Shown here piece after piece: positions 26,501 to 35,030 of a DNA stretch of 64,000 bases. Where the stretch lies: NCBI GenBank assembly GCA_030429545.1, contig JAUIFF010000002.1, positions 62,001 to 126,000 of the forward strand, written 5' to 3'. The DNA is from Polyangia bacterium. GTDB taxonomy: Bacteria; Myxococcota_A; Polyangia; Nannocystales; Nannocystaceae. The translations under genes and the position numbers were made by a program. A model generated the notes under the pieces. It was not told the origin of the DNA. It did no database searches and worked only from the letters and a program-made list of their open reading frames with translations. Numbering within the stretch: the first letter of the stretch is position 1; the number at the start of each line of letters is the position of its first letter.

Positions 26501-28564
26501 CTATGTATAACCGAGCATGCGCCCGACTTGATAGACCGCAACTGCGAGGACATAGGCGAGCCCGGTCATCGAGACAAACGCGAAAATCGGCCAGCGCCAG
26601 GTTTGGGTTTCGCGTTTGAGCACTGCCAGTGTCGACATGCACTGGCAGGCATAAACAAAAAACACCATGACCGCGAGGCCGGATAACGGTGTGTGTTTGG
26701 GGCTGCCGTCGGGGTGCTTGGCATCGGCCATCAACTCGCGCAGCGGGGCATCTTCCTCGTCGGCACCCTCGATGCCATGGACCAACCCGAGTGTGCTGAC
26801 AAACACTTCGCGGGCGGCAAAACTACCCAAAATAGCGATGGCCATTTGCCCGTCCTGGCCCATTGGTGCCATGACCGGCTCCATGGCCTGGCCGACCTGT
26901 CCGCCGATCGACACCGAGATCGGGCTTTGGCTTTCGGGAGCATCGGCCGCGGGTTTGGGAAAACTCAGCAGCGCCCACAGGACGACGGTCATGGCCAAAA
27001 TGACGGTACCGGCACCGCGGATAAAGTCGCCGGTGCGGTCGTACACATGCAAAAATGTGTTGCGCAGCCGGGGGATGCGGTAGGGCGGAAGCTCGAGTAC
27101 CAGGGGAGGTGTTGGGCTCTTGAGGATGGTCCGTTTAAACACGGCCCCGATCAATAGTGCCGAGATCGTTGATAATGCATACATTGCCAACAGCATCAGC
27201 CCGCCGACGGTCAGCGGACCCACGCGTTGCTCGGCCGGAAACAGGGCGGCGATGATCAGCAGGTACACCGGCAGACGGGCGCTGCAACTCATGTACGGGA
27301 TCATCAGCATCGTCACCAGGCGGTCGCGATACGAGGAAATGGTGCGGGTGCCCATGATCGCCGGGATCGAACAGGCGTAGCCGCTGAGCAGGGGGACAAA
27401 CGCCCGCCCGTGGAGCCCGACCCGAGCCATGATGCGGTCGATCAAAAATGCCGCGCGGGCGAGGTACCCGGTGTCCTCGAGCAGGCCCAAAAACAAAAAC
27501 AGCAGGGCGATTTGCGGGACAAAGACAATCACGTTGCCGACCCCCCCGATCACGCCCTCGGTGATCAGGTCGGTCAACACGCCGGGCCCGAGCCAGGTTC
27601 TCGTTGCATCTGCAACAATACCCATGATGGCTTCGATACCGTCCATCAGCGGGCCGGCCCAGGCGAAGATCGACTGAAACAGCAGGGCCATCACGCCGAC
27701 AAAAATCAACAGGCCCCAGATGCGATGGGTGAGGATGCGGTCGATGCGTTCGGACCGACCCATCGCCGGGGCGACGGCGGCTTGCGTGGTGTTGTGGTAG
27801 CCGATGGCGTCGAGCACCGCGTCGACCTCGCGATAGCGACGTTCGATCCAGTGGGCGGCATTGGCCTCGGCGGTGCCGCGATCGACCGCGCGCAGGGCCT
27901 CGCGCTCATCGCTTTTGCAGTTGAGAAGCTGTGTCGTCCCGGCAGCATGGGCGGCTTGTAGCCACCGCGCCCGGGCTGGGCCGGCGAGTTCGTCAACGGC
28001 CGTGCTCGTGGTTTCGCCAGAAGCGAGCAACCGGCGACGGCGCTCGTCGGCCGGTGCCACCCAGCTCGCACTATTTGCAAGTGCATCGATAATCTCGGGA
28101 ACCCCGTCACCGGTGCGGGCAATGGTGGGGATCACCCGCACGCCGAGTTCTTGCCCGAGCTTTTGTGGGTCGATGGCAAGCCCTGCCTCGCGGGCGACAT
28201 CCATCATGTTAAGGGCGATGCACACCGGGAGCCCGAGCTCAGTTAGTTGCATCACCAAGTAAAGGTTGCGGGCGAGGTTGGCTGCGTCGACGACCAGCAA
28301 CACGCCGGCGGGGGGTGGGGTATCGCTGCCGGTGAGGCAACGGTAGGCGACCGCCTCGTCCTCGGAAATCGGGGTCAGGCTATAGGTGCCAGGAAGGTCC
28401 TGAAGGGTGACGAGGCCGCTTGCGGTTTGCACCTGCCCACTGCGAATATCGACCGTCACCCCGGCGTAGTTGCCAACCTTGTGGCGGGCCCCGGTCAGCG
28501 CGTTAAACAGGCTGGTCTTGCCGACATTGGGGTTGCCTGCCAGGGCGATGCGTGGGCCAGTCAC
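26501..28564 (-). CDS. feoB: Ferrous iron transporter FeoB
   Basis: FeoB is the inner-membrane Fe2+ permease with an N-terminal GTPase domain. It has 687 residues from a GTG start that overlaps the feoA stop as GTGA. The G domain shows GNPNVGKTSLFNAL (G1), a conserved Thr in NYAGVTVD (G2), DLPGTYSL (G3) and NMMD (G4). Membrane helices begin near residue 265 and include the two Gate regions (for example LSGYACSIPAIMGTR with the conserved Cys, and SFAAREVFVSTLG). No FeoC gene follows. I see no clear Fur box upstream, because the leader region is occupied by a tandem-repeat array. Confidence 0.97.
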   Translation of the reverse strand: MTGPRIALAGNPNVGKTSLFNALTGARHKVGNYAGVTVDIRSGQVQTASGLVTLQDLPGTYSLTPISEDEAVAYRCLTGSDTPPPAGVLLVVDAANLARNLYLVMQLTELGLPVCIALNMMDVAREAGLAIDPQKLGQELGVRVIPTIARTGDGVPEIIDALANSASWVAPADERRRRLLASGETTSTAVDELAGPARARWLQAAHAAGTTQLLNCKSDEREALRAVDRGTAEANAAHWIERRYREVDAVLDAIGYHNTTQAAVAPAMGRSERIDRILTHRIWGLLIFVGVMALLFQSIFAWAGPLMDGIEAIMGIVADATRTWLGPGVLTDLITEGVIGGVGNVIVFVPQIALLFLFLGLLEDTGYLARAAFLIDRIMARVGLHGRAFVPLLSGYACSIPAIMGTRTISSYRDRLVTMLMIPYMSCSARLPVYLLIIAALFPAEQRVGPLTVGGLMLLAMYALSTISALLIGAVFKRTILKSPTPPLVLELPPYRIPRLRNTFLHVYDRTGDFIRGAGTVILAMTVVLWALLSFPKPAADAPESQSPISVSIGGQVGQAMEPVMAPMGQDGQMAIAILGSFAAREVFVSTLGLVHGIEGADEEDAPLRELMADAKHPDGSPKHTPLSGLAVMVFFVYACQCMSTLAVLKRETQTWRWPIFAFVSMTGLAYVLAVAVYQVGRMLGYT

Positions 28565-28779
28565 GGGTTTTGCACCTCAATGAGCGCGGCTTCGGTTGTG
28601 CGCAGGGAAAGATGGCTACCCCGCAGGGAAAACTCGAGCGGGTCACCTAGGGGAGCGCGCTTGACCAGCGTGACCTTTGTGCCGGGGATAAAGCCCATTT
28701 CGAGGAGGCGAAGGCGCAGCTGGCCAGTTCCATGCACGGCTGCGACCACAGCTTGCTCGCGCAGGGTGAGGGAGGACAT
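28561..28779 (-). CDS. feoA: Ferrous iron transport accessory protein FeoA
   Basis: FeoA is a small SH3-like cytoplasmic protein that supports FeoB. It has 72 residues from the ATG at 28779; a GTG at 28794 would add five residues. Family features are the MGFIPGTKVTLVKRAPLGDPLEF core and the terminal IEV. Its TGA stop overlaps the feoB start (GTGA), which indicates coupled translation. Confidence 0.93.
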   Translation of the reverse strand: MSSLTLREQAVVAAVHGTGQLRLRLLEMGFIPGTKVTLVKRAPLGDPLEFSLRGSHLSLRTTEAALIEVQNP

Positions 28780-28843
28780 TCGCCGGCTCGACACGCTGCG
28801 AAGCTTGCGATTGTCAGCGGCTGTTGGTCAAGCAACCGCGCGT

Positions 28844-29248
28844 CCCGGCGGCGTGAACCAACGCGGATGTTCGGGAGATGCGCCCATACGAGGAGCCTGC
28901 CGAGACACAAGCAATCCGCCAGTTGCCCCGACCGCGTGCCTGCCGAGAGACAAGCAATCCGCCCGTTGCCCGGCGGCGTGAACCAACGCGGATGTTCGGG
29001 AGAGGAGCCTACGAGGTGGCTGCCGAGAGACGAGCAATCCGCCCGTTGCCCGGCGGCGTGAACCAACACGGATGTTCGAGAGATACGCCCATCCGAGGAG
29101 CCTGCCGAGAGACAAGCAATCCGCCCGTTGCCCGCGGCGTGAACCAACACGGATGTTCGAGAGATACGCCCATCCGACGTGCCTGCCGAGAATCCGCCAG
29201 TTGCCCGGCGGTGAGGAGCCGGCCGAGAAACAAGCAACCCGCCAGTTG
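28844..29248. repeat. Imperfect tandem-repeat array (units of ~80 and ~43 bp)
   Basis: Six units are visible: 28844-28925, 28926-28968 (short), 28969-29048, 29049-29130, 29131-29203 and 29204-29248 (short). Full units run from CCCGGCGGCGTGAACCAAC through GGATGTTCG, CCTGCCGAGAGACAAGCAAT and end in CCGCCCGTTG. Short units lack the GTGAACC to CCCATCCG middle part. A GC hairpin (CAACCCGCC/GGCGGGTTG) at about 29237-29260 closes the array next to the tRNA-Ser 3' end. Confidence 0.9.
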
Positions 29249-29263
29249 CCCGGCGGGTTGCAG

Positions 29264-29350
29264 CGGAGGAGGTGGGATTCGAACCCACGGTACCCTTGCG
29301 GGTACGACGGATTTCAAGTCCGTTGCCTTCGACCACTCGGCCACTCCTCC
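29264..29350 (-). tRNA. tRNA-Ser (anticodon TGA)
   Basis: This 87-nt type II tRNA reads on the minus strand. The acceptor stem GGAGGAG pairs with CTCCTCC and a G discriminator follows. The D-arm starts GGCCGAG, the anticodon loop is CTTGAAA, a long variable arm contains GTACCCGCAAGGGTAC, and the T-arm has GGTTCGAATCC. CCA is not encoded. The 3' end faces the tandem-repeat array. Confidence 0.97.
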
Positions 29351-29586
29351 TTAGGTCGTTGGCGATGAGGGGGCGAGTATGGGGCAGAGGTTTGGACCGC
29401 GCAAGCTCCTGCCACCTCTGCGCGCACACTCACACGCAAGTTGCGCGACGGACCAATCGTGTGGTGATTGGCAGCAAAGCGACGCCCGTTGTCGGTCCGG
29501 CGAGCGAGCCCCAAACCCCCCGAGGATGTTCGTGGCCCGGCCGAGCGTCGCGCGAGAAAAACCCATGCCTGCTAGGCTGGGCCGCA

Positions 29587-30858
29587 ATGATCCTGCGAGA
29601 TCCGGTCCACGGGTTGATCTCTTTTGACAGCCCGGTCGAACGCATTGTCGTCGACCTGCTCGACTGCCGCGAAGTCCAACGGCTGCGGCGGATCAAAGCC
29701 CTCGGTCTGGCCTCGCTGGCATTTCCTGGGGCCGAGCACTCGCGGTTTGCCCACGCGGTTGGCTCGGCCCACGTGATGAAACGCTACCTCGAACGCGTCC
29801 GCAAGTTGTCGACCGACCTGCCTGCCGAAGATCGGATCGACCGGCGGGCAGCGATGGCAGCCCTGGCCGCGGCACTGCTGCACGATGTTGGCCACGGCCC
29901 ACTCAGCCATACGTTTGAGACCGTGTTACCCGGGGCTCCGCCCCACGAAACCTGGACGTCGCGGATCATCCTCGACCCGGCGACCGACGTCCATCGCGTG
30001 CTCACCAAGGTCGACCCGGAGTTGCCGCAGGAGGTCGAACGCCTGGTCCACGGCAAGCACCGCATCCCCCACCTCGCGCGGGCGGTGTCTGGGACCTTCG
30101 ACGTCGACCGCTGCGATTACCTGGTGCGCGACAGCTACATGACAGGCGTTCGCTACGGCCTGCTCGACATCGAGTGGCTGCTGGCATCGTTGCGTCTACA
30201 CAGGCCCCAGGGGACCGGAGCCTCGGTGCTGGCGGTCGACGGCAACAAGGGCTTGACCGCGGTCGAGGGCTTTTTCTTGGCCCGGCTTTATATGTATCGA
30301 CAAGTATATCTGCACAAGGCCGTGCGCGGGGCCGAGATCGTCGTGCGGGCCCTGTTTCACCGCCTGGTCGAACTCGGGCCCCAGCCGGGCACGCCGACGG
30401 CAATGGCAACCTTGCTGCGCGGCGAGCCGCTCGATGTGCCGGGCTACCTGCGGTTAGACGATCGAACCCTCGATGCCGCGATCGATGCCTACACCGAAAG
30501 TAGTGACCCGCTGTTGCGAGAGTTGGCGCTGCGGATCCGCGATCGCCAGCTGTTTAAAACCATGCAGTTGCGGGCCGATGCCGACCCCGTAGCTGCCCAG
30601 CAACGGCTCGACCAAGTCCTGCGCGACGAGGGCATCGCCCCGGCCTATTTGGGGGTGATCGATCGCAATGAAATCCGTGCCTACGACGAGGACCACACGC
30701 TTGGGGTGGTCGGCACCAGTCACGGCCAATACCGCAGTTTGCTGGCCGCGTCGCCGGTGTTGCGCGGGCTCAGCCGCGAGCGGTTTGTCCACATTCGGGC
30801 CGTGTTTCCCCCCCAGGTACGGCGGGCGGTTGGTCGCGGGCTGGCGGCATTTTCCTGA
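29587..30858 (+). CDS. HD-domain phosphohydrolase, dGTPase/SAMHD1-like
   Basis: The protein has 423 residues from the ATG at 29587 (MILRDPVHG); the open frame extends upstream through the tRNA but is not coding there. The HD signature residues are visible: His in AEHSRFAHAVG, His-Asp in LLHDVGHGPLSHTFE, and Asp in the DVDRCDYLVRDSYMTG block. This layout matches deoxynucleoside-triphosphate triphosphohydrolases and SAMHD1-like proteins, which control dNTP pools and can restrict phage. Whether this one is a dNTPase is inferred from the family. The DTW-domain gene starts 13 bp downstream on the same strand. Confidence 0.9.
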   Translation: MILRDPVHGLISFDSPVERIVVDLLDCREVQRLRRIKALGLASLAFPGAEHSRFAHAVGSAHVMKRYLERVRKLSTDLPAEDRIDRRAAMAALAAALLHDVGHGPLSHTFETVLPGAPPHETWTSRIILDPATDVHRVLTKVDPELPQEVERLVHGKHRIPHLARAVSGTFDVDRCDYLVRDSYMTGVRYGLLDIEWLLASLRLHRPQGTGASVLAVDGNKGLTAVEGFFLARLYMYRQVYLHKAVRGAEIVVRALFHRLVELGPQPGTPTAMATLLRGEPLDVPGYLRLDDRTLDAAIDAYTESSDPLLRELALRIRDRQLFKTMQLRADADPVAAQQRLDQVLRDEGIAPAYLGVIDRNEIRAYDEDHTLGVVGTSHGQYRSLLAASPVLRGLSRERFVHIRAVFPPQVRRAVGRGLAAFS

Positions 30859-30871
30859 GGGTTGTGGGCGG

Positions 30872-31489
30872 ATGGGTCAGCGCAAAAAACGTCATCCCCG
30901 GTGTGCGGGCTGCGGGGTTCATGTTGAAAAGTGCTTATGCAAGTATATGCCGGTGCTCGACCTGCCCACGCGGTTGGTGTTTGTGCTGCACAACCGCGAG
31001 CGGCACAAACCGACCAACACCGGCAAGCTGTCGCACCGGATGCTCAAAAACAGTGAGCTTGTCTACTACGGTGCCCGCGATGTCCCCCTCGACACCCGGC
31101 CGTTTGTGCCTGAGTCGAGTTACCGCGTGCTCTACCCCCGCGACGATGCCGAGGTGTTTGACGCCGAGGTTTGGAAGCCGGCGCTCGAGCACCTCACACT
31201 CGTGATCCTCGACGGTACCTGGCATCAGTGCTCACGCATGAGTCGGCGGGCCCCGTGCATCCGCGAGTTTGCCTATCGCAGCCTCGACGACATCCCGCCG
31301 ACGCGCTGGGGGGTTCGCACGCCCCACCGCGAAGGTCTTGTATGTACAATCGAAGCGGTGATCCACGTGTTGTCAAAGCTCTACGGCGGGCAGGCGATTT
31401 CCCCGATGCAGGCATTCTTTGACCGGTTGTGCGACCAGCTTCACGACATGCGTGGGACCGTGCGACCGGGCAGTGAGCCGCAGGCGTAG
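30872..31489 (+). CDS. DTW-domain tRNA-uridine aminocarboxypropyltransferase
   Basis: The protein has 205 residues from the ATG at 30872. The N-terminus has a zinc-knuckle-like CAGCGVHVEKCLC. The core shows HKPTNTGK and VILDGTWHQCSRM, the latter being the DxTW motif. DTW proteins such as TapT (YfiP) attach an aminocarboxypropyl group from S-adenosylmethionine to a tRNA uridine. The longer in-frame extension back to 30668 lies inside the HD gene and is not used. A rare-codon patch with a TGTATGTACA word occurs at 31339. Confidence 0.88.
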   Translation: MGQRKKRHPRCAGCGVHVEKCLCKYMPVLDLPTRLVFVLHNRERHKPTNTGKLSHRMLKNSELVYYGARDVPLDTRPFVPESSYRVLYPRDDAEVFDAEVWKPALEHLTLVILDGTWHQCSRMSRRAPCIREFAYRSLDDIPPTRWGVRTPHREGLVCTIEAVIHVLSKLYGGQAISPMQAFFDRLCDQLHDMRGTVRPGSEPQA

Positions 31490-31501
31490 CCCTGGCGCGG
31501 G

Positions 31502-32542
31502 CTACTCGCCTGGAATCGCTTCGCAGGCAAACGCATAGGGGTAGTCGTTGGTGACATCGTTCCACAGCCCGGTGTCGGCCCGCAGCACCACCCATTGCTC
31601 ATTGAGGTTATTGGGCTCGTTCGCCTTCCACGGTGGGGTTTGGCCGTCGGCTCCGTAGCCGACAAGCTGGCCACCACCTGTCCATTGGTACTGTTCGAGG
31701 TTGTTGTTGCCGAGCGCGTCGTAGAGCCCGATCAGCGTCTCTACCTGGACGAGGTCGGTGACATACGGGACCGCAAACTCGTGCTCGGCCTGGGATTCGA
31801 TCGCCATGAGGTGGGAGAGGTTGGGGGCTGTTGCGAACTCGGTACACTTGAGTTCGGCGGCCGGGGGAAACCCATCGGGAAACGTCAGGTCCTGGCAAAA
31901 ATAGTAGAAATGGCCCTCATACTCGGCATTGAAACAGGTCGCACCCAGGATCATTTCGCAGGCGTGGTTGAGGTCTGAAAACTCGTCGCGCAGGTGGTTG
32001 CAGTTGTTGTCGAGGCCATCGCAGACTTCGTTGGCCGAGGGCGACACAATATCGTTTGCGTCGTCGCAGTCGTCGGCTTCGGCGTAGTAATCGGCGGGGG
32101 GCTGCTCGCCTGCACACAGGAGTAGCTGTTCACTGTTGCCGGCGTGACCGTCGAGGTCGAAGTCGCGGTACCACACGACCTCCTCGCAGGCGCCCTCGGT
32201 ATCGCTGGTGTCTGTATCGGTCGCGGGCTCGCCAGTTGTCGTGCCAATCGTTGTATCAGCGGTTTCGCTGCCGCTATCGTCACCCGTCGTCGGATCGGGC
32301 CCTTCGGTCATGCTTTCACCCTCGGAGCCGACCTCGGAGCTGACACCAGTGCTATCGTCGCCAGAAGATGTATCTGCAAATGTTGTAGGACTGGACGTCG
32401 CCGTTTCGGCGTACTCGCCGGTCGAGGACCCGGTCTCCATAAACGCCGGGTTTGGCATGGTGCAAGCAGTACACAAGACGAGCATACTTACCCCGTTCAA
32501 ACGGAGTTCCCGACACCTAAGCAGGGTTGGGACGCTGGTCAT
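31502..32542 (-). CDS. Lipoprotein with MopE-type motif and C-type-lectin-like domain
   Basis: The protein has ~346 residues from the ATG at 32542, chosen because it supplies an Arg-rich n-region before VSMLVLCTAC; an ATG at 32485 would leave too little. A Ser/Thr/Asp/Glu linker spans residues ~30-115. A calcium- or metal-binding-like segment follows (WYRDFDLDGHAG, DDCDDANDIVSP, EVCDGLDNNCN), resembling the repeated motif of MopE-type and other myxobacterial surface proteins. The C-terminal ~150 residues look like a C-type lectin domain: CFNAEYEGHFYYFC, then LMAIESQAEHEF, a WKANEPNN block with the carbohydrate-binding-type EPN, WND and a final Cys. A sugar-binding surface lipoprotein is likely. 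Confidence 0.82.
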   Translation of the reverse strand: MTSVPTLLRCRELRLNGVSMLVLCTACTMPNPAFMETGSSTGEYAETATSSPTTFADTSSGDDSTGVSSEVGSEGESMTEGPDPTTGDDSGSETADTTIGTTTGEPATDTDTSDTEGACEEVVWYRDFDLDGHAGNSEQLLLCAGEQPPADYYAEADDCDDANDIVSPSANEVCDGLDNNCNHLRDEFSDLNHACEMILGATCFNAEYEGHFYYFCQDLTFPDGFPPAAELKCTEFATAPNLSHLMAIESQAEHEFAVPYVTDLVQVETLIGLYDALGNNNLEQYQWTGGGQLVGYGADGQTPPWKANEPNNLNEQWVVLRADTGLWNDVTNDYPYAFACEAIPGE

Positions 32543-32592
32543 GTGGGGATGGTACGCAGCTATTTTTAGCGAACGCAAGCGATCCATTAAGA

Positions 32593-32612
32593 ACATGTCT
32601 AATCAGACATGT
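32593..32612. promoter_or_regulatory. Dyad ACATGTCT-AATC-AGACATGT
   Basis: A perfect 8-bp inverted repeat with a 4-nt spacer lies 51 bp upstream of the lectin-like lipoprotein start. The same ACATGTCT half occurs at 36598-36605, just upstream of the beta-propeller lipoprotein gene. It is a candidate operator. Confidence 0.55.
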
Positions 32613-32661
32613 ACATGAATGTCGGCACGTGCCTACACAAGACAGTGTGGCCAACGGTCGG

Positions 32662-34887
32662 CTACGAACTCGCTTCGCCCTCACGGGTGCGATAGGCGTA
32701 GTACTCGACGTTGTAGCCCGAATAGCCACTGCCGCGGGCGTCGAGCTCGTTGAGGATCATCCCCAGAATATTGGTATCACCCTGGCGCAGCTTGCTCAGG
32801 GCTTCTTGGAGGGCGTTGCGGGTGGTCGCTTGGTAGCGGGCCACCACGATGACACCGTCGACTTGGCGGGCCAAAATCAGGGGGTCGGTCACCGGCAAAA
32901 TCGGCGGGGAGTCGACCAACACCACATCGAACTTCTCTCGCAGTTGGGCCAACACCTTGCGGCAATTGGGGTGGTCGAGGAGTTCGGCTGGGTTTTCGGG
33001 GATCGCTCCACAGGGCAGGACCCACAGGTTTTCGGGGCTCTCCTCACCACTGAGGTGGGTGGCCTGTTCGATTGTCAGCTCGCCCTGCAAAAGTCCGCTC
33101 AGGCCACGATCTTCGTGGTCGATCGGTGCGGGAAATACCTGATGCAGCCGCGGCCTTCGCATGTCGGCATCGACCAACACGACTTTTTTACCGGCCTGGC
33201 AAAACGAGGTCGCGAGGTTGACCGCGGTCGAGCTTTTGCCCTCCGAGGAGCTCGGCGACGTGACCATGAGGATCTGGTGTTTGGTCTGACCCTGGGCAAA
33301 GGTCAGGGCCGTGCGGATCCCACGGCAGCGCTCGGCCATCATTGATTGCGGATACAAGTAAGCGTGGAGGTCGCGATGGCGTCGCTGGGCCCGGATGTTG
33401 CCGCTGCCGAGGCGCGCGTCCTGTGGCACCAATGGCAAGGTGCCAAGCACCGGCAACCCAAACCCGGCAATCGCCCGCTCGAGGTCGGCGAGGCTGCGGA
33501 TCCGGTGGTCGCGGACATCGATGCCGAGGGCTAGGAGGGTGCCGAGGCTCAAGCCCGCCAACACGGCGATCGCCATAAATAACGGCTTGGGCGGGTAAAT
33601 CGGCTTGCGTGGTGAGGTCGCGCGGTCGAGGATTTCGATGCCCTCGGCCTCCACGCGGTTGGTCATGTCGATTTCGGTATCGCGGCGGGCAACCAGGGCA
33701 TAGGCCTCGCCCGAGGTCTTGGCCTCGCGCTCTAACTCGCGATAGTCGCGCTCCAACATGGTCAGCTCGAGGGCCTTGTCTTTTTCCCGGGCAAGCGAAG
33801 CGGCCAGGCGTTGCTTGGTATCCCGCGAAGTATTGGCCGCGGCCTTGAGCGACTTGAGCAACTCGGCCTGCTCGCGGTCGATGCGTTTGTTGATGAGGGT
33901 GAGGCGTTTTTTGGCCTGCTGGACATCCGGCATCTTGTCGCCGTAGCGGACGCTCAGCCGCTCAAGCTCGCGTTCGGCCTCTAGCTGCTCGCTGCGCATG
34001 TCCTCAAACAGCTTGCGTTCGTTGGTCGGCAGCAGGGTTGCGCTCGCCAAGCTCCCTTGCTTATGCAAGCGTTTGGCCTCGTCGTAGGCGGACTGGGCCG
34101 CATAGTGTTCGGCCTCGGCGTCCTTGAGGTGGGTCGAGGTCGCGATGATCGCCTGGGTGATTTCGTTTTGCCGCTCGGCCAGCGAAATCGAGGTAATGCC
34201 GTGGTGCTGCTTAAAGTCGGCCATCGCCTGTTCGGCCTGTTGCAGCTCCTTGAGGGCTTTTTGGCGTTCGCTACGGACATTTTTCTTGGCGCTTTTGCCT
34301 GTCCGTTCGCGGGTTTCTTGTATATACTCTAAATACGCGTCGGCGACCTTGTTGGCGATCTGTGCGGCGATTTCGGGGTCGGGGTAGTCGGCCGAAATCT
34401 TGAGCACCCGCGAGTTGCGAACTTCGCCCACCGAAGTCAACTCGCGCAGGCGTTCAACCGGATCGATCTTGGCGGCGAGGGCCAGGCGTTCGGGTTCTGA
34501 GCGGACGCCGTCGATCCCCAAAAAGATTGGGTCCTGGGCCAGGCCAAGGCTGCCGAGTGCCCGCTTGGCCACCACCCGCGAACCGATGATCTCGCGTTGG
34601 GTCTGGTAGTACTCCTGGTAGGCGAGCAACCGGCCCTCGGCGTCGTCGGTCACCCCCTTGACCTTGTCGAGCACCTGCGGGCCAGAAACATGTAGCACCA
34701 CCGTTGCGCTGGCTCGCCAGCGTGGTTGCATGATCGACAGCACGACCACCGCACCGGCCACGGCAACCACCGTGGTGACGCCCAACACCAGCCACCGCCG
34801 GCGCAGGATCCCCAACAGCCGCATCAAGGTCTCGACCGCGCGGTCGGCCTCGTCGGCGGTCTGTGGAGTTTGCGGGGAAGTCGACAT
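32662..34887 (-). CDS. Wzc-like polysaccharide co-polymerase / BY-kinase
   Basis: The protein has 741 residues from the ATG at 34887 (a GTG at 34890 is adjacent). N-terminal Wzz domain: a membrane helix near residues 30-52, a long periplasmic coiled-coil region, and a second helix near residue 445 preceded by the Pro-rich SPRKPIYPPKP. The C-terminal bacterial tyrosine kinase domain has Walker A SSSEGKSST, Walker A' VLVDADMRRP and Walker B VVLVDSPP. A tyrosine cluster (GYSGYNVEYYAYR) at the extreme C-terminus is the autophosphorylation tail. Such proteins control chain length and export of exopolysaccharide. No glycosyltransferase, wza-like or wzx/wzy gene is nearby, so it acts with a distant locus. 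Confidence 0.95.
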   Translation of the reverse strand: MSTSPQTPQTADEADRAVETLMRLLGILRRRWLVLGVTTVVAVAGAVVVLSIMQPRWRASATVVLHVSGPQVLDKVKGVTDDAEGRLLAYQEYYQTQREIIGSRVVAKRALGSLGLAQDPIFLGIDGVRSEPERLALAAKIDPVERLRELTSVGEVRNSRVLKISADYPDPEIAAQIANKVADAYLEYIQETRERTGKSAKKNVRSERQKALKELQQAEQAMADFKQHHGITSISLAERQNEITQAIIATSTHLKDAEAEHYAAQSAYDEAKRLHKQGSLASATLLPTNERKLFEDMRSEQLEAERELERLSVRYGDKMPDVQQAKKRLTLINKRIDREQAELLKSLKAAANTSRDTKQRLAASLAREKDKALELTMLERDYRELEREAKTSGEAYALVARRDTEIDMTNRVEAEGIEILDRATSPRKPIYPPKPLFMAIAVLAGLSLGTLLALGIDVRDHRIRSLADLERAIAGFGLPVLGTLPLVPQDARLGSGNIRAQRRHRDLHAYLYPQSMMAERCRGIRTALTFAQGQTKHQILMVTSPSSSEGKSSTAVNLATSFCQAGKKVVLVDADMRRPRLHQVFPAPIDHEDRGLSGLLQGELTIEQATHLSGEESPENLWVLPCGAIPENPAELLDHPNCRKVLAQLREKFDVVLVDSPPILPVTDPLILARQVDGVIVVARYQATTRNALQEALSKLRQGDTNILGMILNELDARGSGYSGYNVEYYAYRTREGEASS

Positions 34888-35030
34888 CACGGGGGTGGGT
34901 CTAAAGCGTACCTAGCTTAGGCGGACTGGCGATTGATCTCCACAAACCTGGCCGCGACCGCAACGAATGCCCGTTTTTGCCGAAAATTTTTACCCCCGGG
35001 CGAACTCGCCCGGGATCGTACGCGGCTCGC

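Noticed and set aside
28562..28850. Fur box controlling feoAB
   Set aside because: I see no GATAATGATAATC-like palindrome upstream of feoA; the leader is repeat DNA.
28844..29248. CRISPR array
   Set aside because: Whole units repeat with no unrelated spacers of constant length, units are 43 or ~80 bp, and no cas gene is present.
28647..29429. Long open frames on both strands through the repeat array
   Set aside because: They are a by-product of GC-rich tandem repeats, run into the tRNA or feoA, and have no start signal or recognisable domain.
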